Shown: in pieces, positions 27,147 to 36,790 of the stretch
Layout of the letters: each line of letters begins with the position of its first letter
Position numbering within the stretch: position 1 is the stretch's first letter
Source: JACDHG01 sp963811585
GTDB taxonomy: Bacteria > Actinomycetota > Actinomycetes > Propionibacteriales > Nocardioidaceae
Length of the DNA stretch: 64,000 bases
Reading direction: 5' to 3'
Assembly: GCA_963811585.1 (NCBI GenBank)
Contig: CAWERR010000008.1
Coordinates: forward strand, 62,001-126,000
Program-made: the position numbers and the translations under genes
Notes under the pieces: generated by a model
What the model was told of the DNA's origin: nothing
What the model saw: only the letters and a program-made list of their open reading frames with translations
Database searches by the model: none

Positions 27147-28722
27147 TTAGCGGGGGACGCGGACGAGGAGGACGCCGGGCTCGATCTCGGCGCGGATCTC
27201 CTTGCCGGCGCCGACCGTGTCGCCGTCGAGCTGGCGAGGCGTGCGTGCTCGGCCGCGGTGATCACGACGGAGCTGCCGGTGTAGCGGTCGAGCCGCTCGT
27301 CGGTACGTCGGCGACGCGTCATCACGCGCGCAGCCACCGGCACCCAGCCGAAGAGCCGCCGCGGCGCGATCACCACCACGTCGAGCAGCCCGTCGTCGAT
27401 CTCGCGCGTCGGGAAGCAGCGGGATGCCGGCCTGCAGGCTGCCGACGTTGCCGATCACGACGGTCCGCGCCCGCCGGCGGACCGGCTCGGCGCACCGTCG
27501 ACGCTGATGTCGACCCGCACCGCGGGGTAGCGCAGGTGCTTGGCGCCGGCGACGACGTACGCCGTCCAGCCGATCTTGGCCTTCAGCGCATCGGGCGCCC
27601 CATCCATGATCGCCGCGTCGAGACCGAGCCCGGCCATCACGATGAAGCGGGTCGGTGCGAGCTCGTCGCCCTCGATCCGGACCATGTCGATGGCGCGGTC
27701 CTGCCCGTTCAGGATCGCGTCGAGCGCCAGGTCGTGCGCAAGCGGGATGCCGAGGTTGCGCGCCAGCAGGTTGCCCGTCCCGGCAGGGATGACGCCAACC
27801 GGGATGCCGCTGCCGGCCATCTCAGCGCAAACGACGCGGACGGTCCCGTCGCCGCCGGCCGCCACCACGATGTCGGCACCGGCGGCGACGCGCGGCGCGC
27901 GCCATCGACGCGCCGGCGTCGTCGATCGTCGTCTCGAACCAGAGCGGCTCGTCCCACCCGGCTGCACGAGCCGCAGTGCCGACCTTGATCTTGAAGGCGT
28001 CGGTCGTCGATCTTGATCGGGTTGAGGATGACGGCGAGCGTCCTCCGGGTCTCGGGCATCGACGACAGCGGCCGCTCGCGAGGCGGCTCGCGGTCGGTGC
28101 TGACGATGCCGAGCAGCGCGGACAGCACGAACACGATGAACGTGCCGAGCAGCCAACCCGCCACGACGTCGCTCGGATAGTGCGCACCTGTCAGCACCCG
28201 GTTGAATCCGACGGCGACCGCAACGAGCACCCACAAGGCGATCAGCAGCCGCCGGACGAGCCGGCGACGCACCCGCTGCCAGGCGAGGATGATCAGCACG
28301 CCCGACGCAGCCGCGATCTGCGTGGCATGCCCGGACGGGTACGCCCAGCCGCTCACCTGGTCGACGATGTCGGGGCGCGGCCGTTGCATGAGGGCTTTCC
28401 CCGCGACCCACGACACCGCGGCGACGAGGGTGACCGCCGCGATCCAGGCCGCCGTCCTGAGATCACGCCGGGCGGCAAACACAACCGCGACCACCAGCAT
28501 CACCGTTTGGATGATCTGCGCGCGGGTGATCTCGGCCATGACCTCGAGGAAGTCCTCCCAGCCGGTGCCGAGGACCGCATCGGTGGCCGCCTCCACGACG
28601 TCGGCGTCAAACGACATCAGCGGTTCGAAGGACACGGCGACGAGCACCGTCAATACGACGAGAGGCGCGGCAATCAGCGCCGCGATCGCGGCGGCACGAC
28701 GCTCGGCGTGGGAATCGGTCAC
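27147..28722 (-). CDS. PAP2 phosphatase / diacylglycerol kinase fusion; frame-shifted in the second half
   Basis: The N-terminal half is a membrane PAP2 phosphatase: several helices, GKALMQRPRPDIVD (motif 1), YPSGHATQIAAASGV (motif 2, PSGH) and RVLTGAHYPSDVVAGWLLGT (motif 3). In the same frame, with no stop, it runs into a DagK/YegS lipid kinase N-terminus (RRTLAVILNPIKIDD). Then, across indels near 28010 and 27900, come the nucleotide loop VVAAGGDGTVRVV, GVIPAGTGNLLARNLGIPL and FIVMAGLGLDAAIMDGAP. Such bifunctional proteins are known in actinobacteria and would remodel lipid phosphates. GTG 28722 has AGAAGAG upstream. The stop TAA (27147-27149) abuts repeat array 2. Confidence 0.82.
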
Positions 28723-28981
28723 GGCTCTTCTCGGGACGGGCGCAAGCTGGGGCGGGCCGACGAAGCGCAACAGAGCGTCCCGAACCCGACCCAGGGTCGT
28801 CGCACAGTATGCCGTCCGAGGCGGCCTCGGCGTGAGTCGGGACGCACGGGCGCCGCGACCGCGCCAATGCTCGGAGCGCCGCGTCGCCACAGCACCAAGC
28901 GCGCGGAATCCCTCTGCTGGGCAGGAGGAGGTGCGGCAAACTCGGTCGAGGTGCGGCGCACCGGCTCGATACGCTGGTCGG

Positions 28982-30262
28982 GTGATCGACCTTCGCACGC
29001 TCCGCGAGGACCCCGAGGCTGCCCGCGACGCACAACGTCGCCGGGGCGCGTCGCCGGACCTCGTCGACGAGATCCTCGCCGACGACGAGGCCCGCCGTCA
29101 GTCGATCGCGGCATTCGAAAAGCTTCGCGCCGAGCAGAAGGCGATGGGCAAGCAGGTCGCCCAGGCGCAGGGCGACGAGAAGGCAGCGCTGCTCGCCCAG
29201 ACGAAGGAGCTGTCCGTCAGCAGGTCAAGGCGGCCGAAGCCGCGCAGGGCGAAGGCCGAGGAGGCGTTCGACGCGGCGATGGCGCGGCTGCCCAACCTCG
29301 CGTCGCCCGAGGCCCCGGCCGGTGGCGAGGACGACTACACCGTGCTCGAGCACGTCGGCGAGCCGCGCGACTTCAAGGCCGAAGGCTTCGAGCCGCTCGA
29401 CCACGTCGAGCTCGGCAAGCGGCTCGGCGCGATCGACATCGAGCGCGGCGCCAAGGTGTCCGGCGCCCGCTTCTACTACCTCACCGGCGTCGGCGCCGAT
29501 GCTCGAGCTCGCGCTGGTCAACATGGCGATGGAGCAGGCGCGCAGGCGGCCGGCTTCACCCCGATGATCCCGCCGGCGCTGGTCAAGCCGCGCGCGATGG
29601 AGGGCACCGGGTTCCTCGGCCAGGCGGCCGCCGACGTCTACCACCTTCCCGACGACGACTTCTACCTCGTCGGCACGTCGGAGGTGCCGCTGGCGGCGTA
29701 CCACATCGACGAGATCCTCGACGCCGAGACGTTGCCGCGGCGCTACGCCGCGTTCAGCCCGTGCTACCGCAAGGAGGCAGGCTCCTACGGCAAGGACACC
29801 AGGGGCATCTTCCGGGTGCACTGGTTCGACAAGGTCGAGATGTTCACCTACACGACGCTCGAGGAGTCGTTCAAGCCGAGCACGAGCGGCTGCTCGACTG
29901 GGAGAAGGAGTGGCTCGACAAGCTGGAGCTGCCCTACCGAGTCATCGACACCGCGGCCGGCGACCTCGGCCTCTCGGCGCACGCAAGTTCGACTGCGAGG
30001 CGTGGATCCCGACCCAGGGCAAGTACCGCGAGCTCACCTCGACGTCGAACTGCACGGAGTTCCAGGCGCGGCGGCTCAACATCCGCGGCCGCTTCGCCGA
30101 CGGCATCAAGCCGTCGCCACTCTCAACGGCACGCTGGTGCGCGATGACGCGCACCATCGTCGCGATCCTCGAGACCACCAGCAGGCCGACGGCTCGGTGC
30201 GGGTGCCCGAGGCGCTGCAGCCTTACCTGCAGGGACGTACGACGCTCGACCCGATCGCGTGA
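28982..30262 (+). CDS. serS: seryl-tRNA synthetase SerS; frame-shifted in this sequence
   Basis: Essential class II synthetase. The GTG start gives (M)IDLRTLREDPEAARDAQRRR and the N-terminal coiled-coil arm (QSIAAFEKLRAEQKAMGKQV). Catalytic blocks: GARFYYLTG, GFTPMIPPALVKPRAMEGTG, YLVGTSEVPLAAYHIDEIL (motif region), FSPCYRKEAGSYGKDTRGIF (motif 2 FRxE-type), and across later shifts TSTSNCTEFQARRLNIR and the end LQPYLQGRTTLDPIA. Length is 427 codons, exactly normal. At least six indels break it near 29215, 29240, 29500, 29545, 29885, 29985 and 30120. As serS is essential, these cannot all be real. Confidence 0.9.
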   Translation: MIDLRTLREDPEAARDAQRRRGASPDLVDEILADDEARRQSIAAFEKLRAEQKAMGKQVAQAQGDEKAALLAQTKELSVSRSRRPKPRRAKAEEAFDAAMARLPNLASPEAPAGGEDDYTVLEHVGEPRDFKAEGFEPLDHVELGKRLGAIDIERGAKVSGARFYYLTGVGADARARAGQHGDGAGAQAAGFTPMIPPALVKPRAMEGTGFLGQAAADVYHLPDDDFYLVGTSEVPLAAYHIDEILDAETLPRRYAAFSPCYRKEAGSYGKDTRGIFRVHWFDKVEMFTYTTLEESFKPSTSGCSTGRRSGSTSWSCPTESSTPRPATSASRRTQVRLRGVDPDPGQVPRAHLDVELHGVPGAAAQHPRPLRRRHQAVATLNGTLVRDDAHHRRDPRDHQQADGSVRVPEALQPYLQGRTTLDPIA

Positions 30263-31144
30263 CCGACCGACGCGCCGGCACGCACCGTGACGCCGCGACT
30301 GCGTCGCGCTCGACATCGACGGCACGCTGGTCGACTTCGACGAGACGGCGTGACCGCGCGGTCGTCGAGGCCGTGCCGAGCGCGGTCGCGACGCGGGCGC
30401 GCACGTCGTGCTGTCGACCGGCCGGTCGGTGTTCGGCATCATGCGCATGCTCGACGATGCTCGGGCTCGAGTCAGGGTCACTGCGTGGCGAGCAACGGCG
30501 CCGTGACGTTCACCTACCACCCGGTCGAGATCACGACGGCGATCACGTTCGACCCGGCGCCCGCGGTGCGGGCCGTGCTCGACGGGTGCCCGATGCGCTG
30601 GTGGCGGTCGAGGTGATCGGCCGCGGCTACCGCACCAACCGGCACTTCCCCGAGGGCGAGATCACACGGCGAGATGTGGCTGGAGTCGGTCGACGAGCTG
30701 GTGCGCGAGCCGGTCACCCGCGTGATCATCCGCGACCCGCAGTCGTCGGCGGAGGACTTCGTCGCGCTGGCCGAGCGAGCTCGGCCTGCACGGCACCAAC
30801 TACTTCGTCGGCTACACCGCCTGGCTCGACCTGGCGCCCGAGGGGGTGTCGAAGGCGTCGGCGTTGGCCGACAGATCGCGGCCGAGCTCGGGGTGGCGCC
30901 CAGGCCGACGTGCTCGCGATCGGCGACGGCCGCAACGACCTCGAGATGCTGCGCGTGGGCCGGGCGCGGGGTGGCGATGGGCCAGGCGCCCGACGTGGTC
31001 AAGGCGGTCGCCGACGCAGTCACCGGCGCGCTGGCCGACGACGGCGTCGGCGCGGCCGTCGAAGCGCTGGCTTCGACCCGAGCAGCCCGACGCCCGAGTC
31101 CGATGGCGAGACGCGCAACGTGGCAACCGATCGTGCGCCGCTGA
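30259..31144 (+). CDS. HAD-superfamily (Cof-type) hydrolase; frame-shifted in this sequence
   Basis: The start GTG overlaps the serS stop (GTGA). Across shifts one sees motif I CVALDIDGTLVDFDETA (about 30300-30350), motif II STGRSVFGIMRMLDD, SNGAVTFTYHPVEITTAITF, the cap segment VEVIGRGYRTNRHFPEGEI, YFVGYTAWLDLAPEGVSKAS, and motif IV LAIGDGRNDLEMLRVG with GVAMGQAPDVVKAVADAV. This is a Cof/YidA-like sugar-phosphate or nucleotide phosphatase with a C2 cap. The substrate is unknown. The span of 295 codons is normal. The exact stop may differ from 31144 because of a possible late indel. Confidence 0.83.
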
Positions 31145-31316
31145 CGTCAGACCTGCGACAGACACGACCGGAGCAGACTGCGCATGACGGTCGCTCCTCG
31201 GACGGAGTCACTGGCACAATGGTCCGACGGACGGTGATCGGCTGCGCAGTTCCGTCACTGACAGCACGGGGTGCACGTCGTTGCCCGCTCGGTACGCCAA
31301 TGACGGGGGTCATTGA

Positions 31317-31912
31317 ATGAGTTCCGATCGCGCCCGGGGGCGTCATCGCCGGACGACGGTCTCGTGCCACGCCCTGTGCGACCGACATCGACCTCTACCT
31401 GCACCCACTGCTCGAGGAGCCGCCGGTGCGCTCGACCGCGCCGAAGGAGACCTGGCAGGAGTACGAACGACTGGTCAAGCGCGCTCGGGTTGCCTGCTCG
31501 GGCTGCCCGCTGCTCGCGGACTGCCTCTACAAGGCGGTCGTGCAGACGGACGTCGCCGGGTACGTCGGCTGCACCACCCCGAGGGAGCGCCGCAGATCCG
31601 CAAGCTGATCGGGGTCAAGGTCGAGGCCGAGGACTTCGACGCTTCGCCGGTGCACGCGGCAGCCGGCAGCCGGTCGACCACGACGACGTACTCCGGATGC
31701 GCGGCGCAGCACCCGGACGAGTCGCTGGAGCAGATCGCGAGCCGGCTCGGCTGCTCGCTGTCGACCGTGAAGCGGCACCTGCGGCGCGCCGGGCGGAGGC
31801 GGCAGGTACGTCGCCGGGCGCCGTTGCCGCCGACCTGCCGACGATGGACGAAGTGTTCGAAGCGTTCGAGCAGGTCGTCGAGAGCAACCGGGGCCGGTCC
31901 CGCGTCTGCTAG
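31317..31912 (+). CDS. WhiB-like regulator with C-terminal helix-turn-helix; frame-shifted in this sequence
   Basis: The core reads TAPKETWQEYERLVKRARVA, then CSGCPLLADCLYKAVVQTDV and AGYVGCTTPRERR. This gives a C-x2-C-x5-C cluster plus one more Cys after it, resembling the WhiB iron-sulfur fold but without the usual upstream first Cys. The second half has a helix-turn-helix (HPDESLEQIASRLGCSLSTV, KRHLRRA) and ends LPTMDEVFEAFEQVVESNRG. The start ATG at 31317 and three indels (near 31345, 31385, 31592, with a further one near 31790) are inferred. The last codons and the stop TAG are duplicated downstream together with a repeat. Confidence 0.7.
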
Positions 31913-32884
31913 GTCTCGACAAGCTCGACCGGCGTGTGGTCCGCGTCTGCTAGGTCTCGACAAGCTCGACCGGCGAGGCGTGGCTCGCCCAGCGTGGGGT
32001 GGCTCGAGGGTCTCGACAAGCTCGACCGGCGAAGGGCCGGCGTCAATTGCGGCATGGAGACAGTGAAGATCGCATCGCTGGTCGGCTCTGGCGAGCCGCC
32101 GTCGGGCTCGACGGTGACGGCCACACTGTCGGCGCCGAACGTGCGTCAGGAAGCTGCACCATCGCCGCGTCGCCATCGGACGTGAACGTCCCGGCGGCTA
32201 CCGGGGTCTCACCGTCGATCGTCCAGGCTTCGTAGACCTTGTCGTCGGGCAGATCCGGCAGGTCGGAGGCGACGAGGAGCGCCTGCCCTCGTTCCTGCGA
32301 CATCACCACGGTGCCAGTGTGGCCGGTCTTCGCGTGGCCGTCCGGAGACGGTCTGCACGTCGTCTGCGCTGAGCAGGTGCTGCAGCTGCCGCGCTCTGGC
32401 TGGCGGCAGCCTCTGCCGTCTCGTCGCGGGCCGCGCATCCTGGCTACTGGATCGCCCAGCCACCGAAGCGCGACTGCTGCGATCACGGCAGCCGCAGCCA
32501 CCAGCGACGTGCGCTCGACTCGCGCCAGGAGGCGGCGGATCGGTACGACGTTCGAGCCCTCGGGGGCGCCGGGCTGCCCAGCCTGTGGCGCAGGTGCTGG
32601 GGCGATCCGACCGCGACAAGAGGCCGATCCTCCGTCGTCGCGGACGGCGGACTCGTCTTGAGGGGTGGTGGCGATCTCGGCCAGGATCGAGGCGCGCAGT
32701 CCGGCCGGCGGGTCAGCGGCCACCGACCGCGACAGGGCGGATGCCGTGACCTCGCGCATCGCGGCCACCTCCTCACGGCAGTCGGCGCACTCGGTCAGGT
32801 GCTGCTCGAACTCGGCGGCCTCGCTCGTCGGTCGAGGGCGCCCGACGACGTAGGCGTCGAGCGTTGGAGTGGATGTCCGGTCAT
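31909..32884 (-). CDS. anti-sigma-K factor RskA-like protein; frame-shifted in this sequence
   Basis: The N-terminal zinc anti-sigma motif appears across frames (EFEQHLTECADCREEVAAMR, with HxxxCxxC), then the linker, a single membrane helix (SLVAAAAVIAAVALRW), and the extracytoplasmic RskA domain: GTVVMSQERGQALLVASDLP, DKVYEAWTIDGETPVAAGTF, VAVTVEPDGGSPEPTSDAIF. The family holds SigK until regulated proteolysis frees it. ATG 32884 lies 13 bp after the sigK stop. In the last frame the coding sequence runs through the dispersed repeats to 31909; the true stop may be near 32043. Confidence 0.8.
31912..32027. repeat. three copies of the 19-bp element GGTCTCGACAAGCTCGACC in the same orientation
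   Basis: Copies start at 31912, 31953 and 32009, each followed by GGCG. The first two are part of a 41-bp-period tandem duplication that includes the last WhiB-like codons. They lie between the convergent WhiB-like and rskA genes. Confidence 0.9.
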
Positions 32885-32897
32885 GACGAGACCTCCC

Positions 32898-33454
32898 CTA
32901 GCTGGTTCGTAGTCGTTTCATGGCGTCTCGGATCCGGGTCTTGGCGGTGCCGAGCGGGATGCTCGAGATGCTCGGCCACCTCGCGTGTGACTGGCCTCGA
33001 AGTAGGCGAGCTCCACGGCGGTGCGTTGTGCCTCGGGAAGCTGCGCGAGGGCGGCGCGGACCCGGCGCCCTTCGTCGTCGCGCCACCACGATGTCGGACA
33101 CGTCGGGCTGGCACCACGGTCGGTGGTCTCGCTCGAAGTGGCGCTGGTCGCGCTGGGTGCTGCGCTCCGCCGACCGGACCCGGTCGACCGCCTTGCGGTG
33201 GGCGATGGTGTTGAGCCAGGCCGGCGCTGAGCCTTGCTGCGCGTCGAACGCGGTGGCCTGACTTCCAGGCGTCCACGTAGACCTCCTGGGTGACTTCCTC
33301 GGCTTGGGCCCGGTCGCGCAGCGACGTGGAGCACGATCCCGAAGACGATGCGCGATGTGGCGTCGTAGAACGGCGCGAAGGCCTCCTGGTCACCGCGGCG
33401 CACCGCGAGCCAGCAGGTCGTGCCAGCTCGGTCGACTCGAGCGCGGCGACGCAT
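32898..33454 (-). CDS. ECF sigma factor, SigK-like; frame-shifted in this sequence
   Basis: Blocks across frames: RGDQEAFAPFYDATSRIVFG and RAQAEEVTQEVYVDAWKSG (region 2), then GLAQHHRP-type loop and region 4 pieces LPEAQRTAVELAYFE, GTAKTRIRDAMKRLRTS. The length of 186 codons is typical of SigK. The downstream neighbour is rskA and the upstream neighbours are a fasciclin lipoprotein and a molybdopterin oxidoreductase, the same set that surrounds SigK in many actinobacteria. Start ATG 33454 is inferred from the frame of region 1. At least four indels. Confidence 0.8.
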
Positions 33455-33631
33455 GGCGACTACTCTGCCACGCTGCGCTCGGCGCATCAGCCGCAGGGCT
33501 GTCGATGCGGCGTCCAGGCGATGGCTGTCATGCCATGGTGCCTGGTCGATGGCTGGATCCTGGTCGGCTGGTCGGGGAGGAGCCGCTGAGTCGCAGTGAC
33601 CCCTCCCCGGCCAACCGAGAGGGAGGTCACC

Positions 33632-34337
33632 TCAGGCAGCCGGCGGGGTGAGCACCGCGTCGATGAGGTAGACCGTGGCGTTGGCGGTCGTGGACGCCGC
33701 CGCAGATCACGTTGGCGTCGTTGACCTTGAGCGCGTCGGGCTGAGCCGGTGACCTCGACGTCTTGGCCCTCGACGGTCGTCTGCATGCCGTCGATGTCGT
33801 CCGGCAGCGATCTGACCGGGCACCACGTGGTAGGTCAGGATCTGGGTCAGCATGTCGGCGTTCGCCGGCTTGGACAGGTCGCTTGACCGTGCCTGCGGGC
33901 AGCTGCGGCGAACGCGTCGTCGACCGGCGCGAAGACGGTGAACTCGTCACCGTTGAGAGTGTCGACGAGGTTGACCTTCGGGTTGAGCTGGCCGGAGACC
34001 GCCGCGACCAGGGTCTTGAGCAGCGGGTTGTTGCTGGCTGCGGTCGCTACCGGGTCCTCGGCCATGCCGGAGACCGAGCCGGCGCCGTCCGGAACGGCCT
34101 TCGGCGTAGTCGGCGCAGCCGGGACCGACCGGGCCGGCCATGGCCGTGTCGGCGCTTCGGGTGTCCTCAGACGTCATGTCGTCGTTCGGAGCTGAGCTGG
34201 TGTTCTCGCTCGTGGTGCTGGCGTTGTCGTCGCCGTCGTCGTCCGACGAGCAGCCGACCGCGCCGAGCAGCGCGACAGTGCACACGGCGGCAGCGAATGC
34301 CTTGGTGCTTGAGCGTTTCGATGGTGCGAGTTCGCAT
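33632..34337 (-). CDS. secreted fasciclin (FAS1) domain lipoprotein; frame-shifted in this sequence
   Basis: The N-terminus has a signal with a lipobox-like Cys (VALLGAVGCSSDDDGDD), an acidic Ser/Thr-rich linker, then a FAS1 domain: NNPLLKTLVAAVSGQLNPKV, NLVDTLNGDEFTVFAPVDDA, LTQILTYHVVPGQ, SPDALKVNDANVICGG and the C-terminal TVYLIDAVLTPPAA. This is the MPT70/MPT83 type of cell-surface protein. In mycobacteria these are SigK-regulated, and here sigK-rskA follow directly. ATG 34337 has AAGGA 8 nt upstream. Several indels lie between 33690 and 34310. Confidence 0.85.
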
Positions 34338-34411
34338 CTGGATCATCCTTCGGTTGGTGGTGCGGTTGCTGCTTCGGTCTGCCTCGTGCTGCCTGCTGGT
34401 GCTGTCGTACG

Positions 34412-35985
34412 TCAGGCGACGCTGACGTCACGCTGTGCCATCCAGTGGCCCCGTTGGGTCGAGGCGGGACCCGTCGGGAAGTCTGTGTGTCGCCGTTCTT
34501 GTCGGTGGCGCGGACCGCGATGGTGTAGCGAGCCGGGCTCGGCGTCCCACTCGTAGACCCACTGCCGCCAGGTCTGGATGCTGTCCTCGTCGGCCAGCCG
34601 GGCTTCCTGCCAGCTCGTCGCCGTCGATGCTGACCTCGACCTTGTCGATGCCGGTGTTCTGCGCCCACGCGACGCCGGCGACGGCGTTCTTGCCGGCGTC
34701 GAGCTTGGCGAACGACTTCGGTACGTCGATCCGGCTGAACGTCTTGATCGGCGCCTCGGCGTCGAAGCCGCGGTCGGTCCAGTACGCGGTGAAGTCGTCG
34801 AACCGGGTGACCTCCATGTCGACCAGCCACTTGGTGGCCGAGACGTAGCCGTAGAGGCCGGGCACGACCATCCGGACCGGGAAGCCGTGCTCCAAGGGAA
34901 GCGGCTCGCCGTTCATGCCGATCGCCAGCATCGCCTCGCGGTCGTCGGTCAGCGCCTCGAGCGGCGTGCCGATCGTCATGCCGTCGACGCTGGTCGACTT
35001 GACCGCGTCGGCGTCGGGTCGACGCCCGCCTGCTCGAGGAGGTCGCTGACCCGGACGCCGAGCCAGGTCGCGTTGCCGGCGTAGTGGCCGCCGACCTCGT
35101 TGGAGACGCAGGCGAGGGTGATCCGGCGCTCGATCAGCGGCATGCGAGGAGCTCGGCGAAGCGACAGCTCGATCTCCTCGTCGACCATGCCGTGGATCCT
35201 GCAGCCGCCAGTTGCCGGCGTCGATCTGCGGCACGGACAGCGCAGTGTCGACGCGGTAGAAGTCGCCGTTGTCGGTGCAGGTACGGCGTGATGCCTCTGA
35301 CGTCGAGGCTGAACGCCGACTGGAGCGGGGCGGCCTTGTCGGCGGCCGCGGGCAGCGTGATCGAGTCACGTGACCGGGCACCGGCATCGCCGAAGACGCG
35401 CGCGGTACCGATACCGACCGCCGCGACGGCACCGGTGGCGAGGGTGGCAGCCAGGAACGCGCGGCGGTCGAATCCGGGTGGGGCGGAGTTCTCGGTGCGC
35501 TTCTTGGTCGGTGCCGGGGATGATCCCAGCAAGTCCGAGGCCGAGGACGTGGATGAACCAGGCCAGGGCGGCCACGCTCACGACGAGCGCCACGATTGCG
35601 GGAGGACTTTGAGGAACGGGCCGACGAGTGTCGTGCGGTCGGCGATCGCGGCGGCGAGGCCGACCAGGCCGAGCAGCGTGGTGATGCCGAGCGCCAACCG
35701 TGGGCTTCTCAGCGCGATCACGCCGGTGACCGCGGCGAGCACGCCGAGGGCGGTGAAGATGCCGGTGAGCAGGAGGATCTTGTCGTTCTCACCGAAGGTG
35801 CGGATCGCCCAGTCCTTCACGGCGCCGGGAGTCGCGTCGATGACGCGGCCCCCGACAGCCGTGATGGGCGTGGGTGAACCACCAGCAAGGACCGACACGA
35901 GGAACGACGCACCCACCCCCGCGGCAGCGGAAAGGAGGCCTGCTGCTGCACCGAGGACTACGCGAGTACGCCGATTGGTGGTCAC
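34412..35985 (-). CDS. membrane-anchored molybdopterin-dependent oxidoreductase (sulfite-oxidase family); frame-shifted in this sequence
   Basis: The N-terminal third has several membrane helices (LLTGIFTALGVLAAVTGVIA and LGITTLLGLVGLAAAIA among them). Next comes a twin-arginine-like RRAFLAATLATGAVAAVGIG segment, then the molybdopterin domain with GDFYRVDTALSVPQIDAGNW, LACVSNEVGGHYAGNATWLG (carrying the cofactor-thiolate Cys), GMNGEPLPLEHGFPVRMVVP and GYVSATKWL, and a C-terminal beta domain. GTG 35985 is the start. The stop is probably the TGA at 34412, if one lost base is allowed (alternative 34428). The domain order matches the SigK-locus oxidoreductase of other actinobacteria. Confidence 0.82.
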
Positions 35986-36061
35986 AGCATGGATTCGGCG
36001 CCCGCAGCTGATCGGATTGGATCTTCTTTGAAAACTTCCGGCGGTCGAGCTCATTTCCGGC

Positions 36062-36170
36062 GGTCGAGCTTGTCGAGACCCCGGTGGTCTCGACAAGCTC
36101 GACCAGCGCACCGGCGGTGGCCTCGACAAGCTCGACCAGCGCACCGCGGGTGGTCTCGACGGGCTCGACC
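36062..36170. repeat. 19-bp element cluster with a perfect 19-bp hairpin
   Basis: GGTCGAGCTTGTCGAGACC (36062-36080) and its exact reverse complement (36086-36104) form a perfect 19-bp stem with a 5-nt loop. Degenerate extra copies follow near 36119 and 36152, and a partial one precedes at 36043. The cluster lies 3' of ogt and 5' of the oxidoreductase gene on the minus strand. Confidence 0.9.
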
Positions 36171-36190
36171 GCGAGGTGCGGCGGCTTGGG

Positions 36191-36790
36191 TCAGGCGGCT
36201 CCCTCGAGCGTCAGGAGGGCACGCTTGGCCTCGACCCCGCCGGCGTACTGCCCGAGTGATCCGTCACTGCGCACGACTCGGTGACAGCCGATCACCAGCG
36301 GGAGCGGGTTCTTGGCGCACGCAGTGCCGACAGCGCGGCCTGCAGAGGGGCTACCGGCCGCCGTGGCCAGCGCGCCGTAGCTCGCGGTGGAGCCGTAACC
36401 GACGCTTCGGAGGTGTTCGAGGACCGTACGACGGAATCCGTGCGCCAACTGCAAGTCGAGTGGAAGGTCGAACGCACGACGCTTGCCGGCGAAGTACTCG
36501 TCGAGCTCATGGGCGACGGCGTCGAGCCGGGCGGGTGCACGAAGGACGCGTGGGCTGACCTCGAGGGCGAGCGTGGCGAGCACCGCGTCGTGGTCCTGGA
36601 CGGCGTAGGCGATCCGGACGAGTCCGCGCTCGGTCGCCGCCAGCAGCAGCGAACCAACGGGGCTGTCGATGGTGCGGTAGGCGACATCGAGCAGTCCAGC
36701 CTGGTCGGCTGAGGTAGCGAGGCGGCTGCGAAGGCGGGTCATCGCAGTGTCGTCGGGGGCGGTCATGACGGTGATGGGGTCGGTGCTCAT
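36191..36790 (-). CDS. ogt: methylated-DNA--protein-cysteine methyltransferase
   Basis: A 199-aa suicide DNA-repair protein that removes alkyl groups from O6-alkylguanine. The helix-turn-helix and active-site regions read RRTVLEHLRSVGYGSTASYG, AVGTACAKNPLPLVIGCHRV and GSLGQYAGGVEAKRALL. The active site is GCHRV in place of the usual PCHRV, with the acceptor Cys kept. The N-terminal domain has LLAATERGLVRIAY. The start ATG at 36790 overlaps the stop of the upstream ECF sigma gene (ATGA), so the two are coupled. Intact frame. Confidence 0.93.
   Translation of the reverse strand: MSTDPITVMTAPDDTAMTRLRSRLATSADQAGLLDVAYRTIDSPVGSLLLAATERGLVRIAYAVQDHDAVLATLALEVSPRVLRAPARLDAVAHELDEYFAGKRRAFDLPLDLQLAHGFRRTVLEHLRSVGYGSTASYGALATAAGSPSAGRAVGTACAKNPLPLVIGCHRVVRSDGSLGQYAGGVEAKRALLTLEGAA

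Noticed and set aside
28202..30262. 686-codon and 723-codon frames covering 27976-30262
   Set aside because: Their first halves are antisense to the PAP2/DagK gene; only the part from 28982 on is real (serS).
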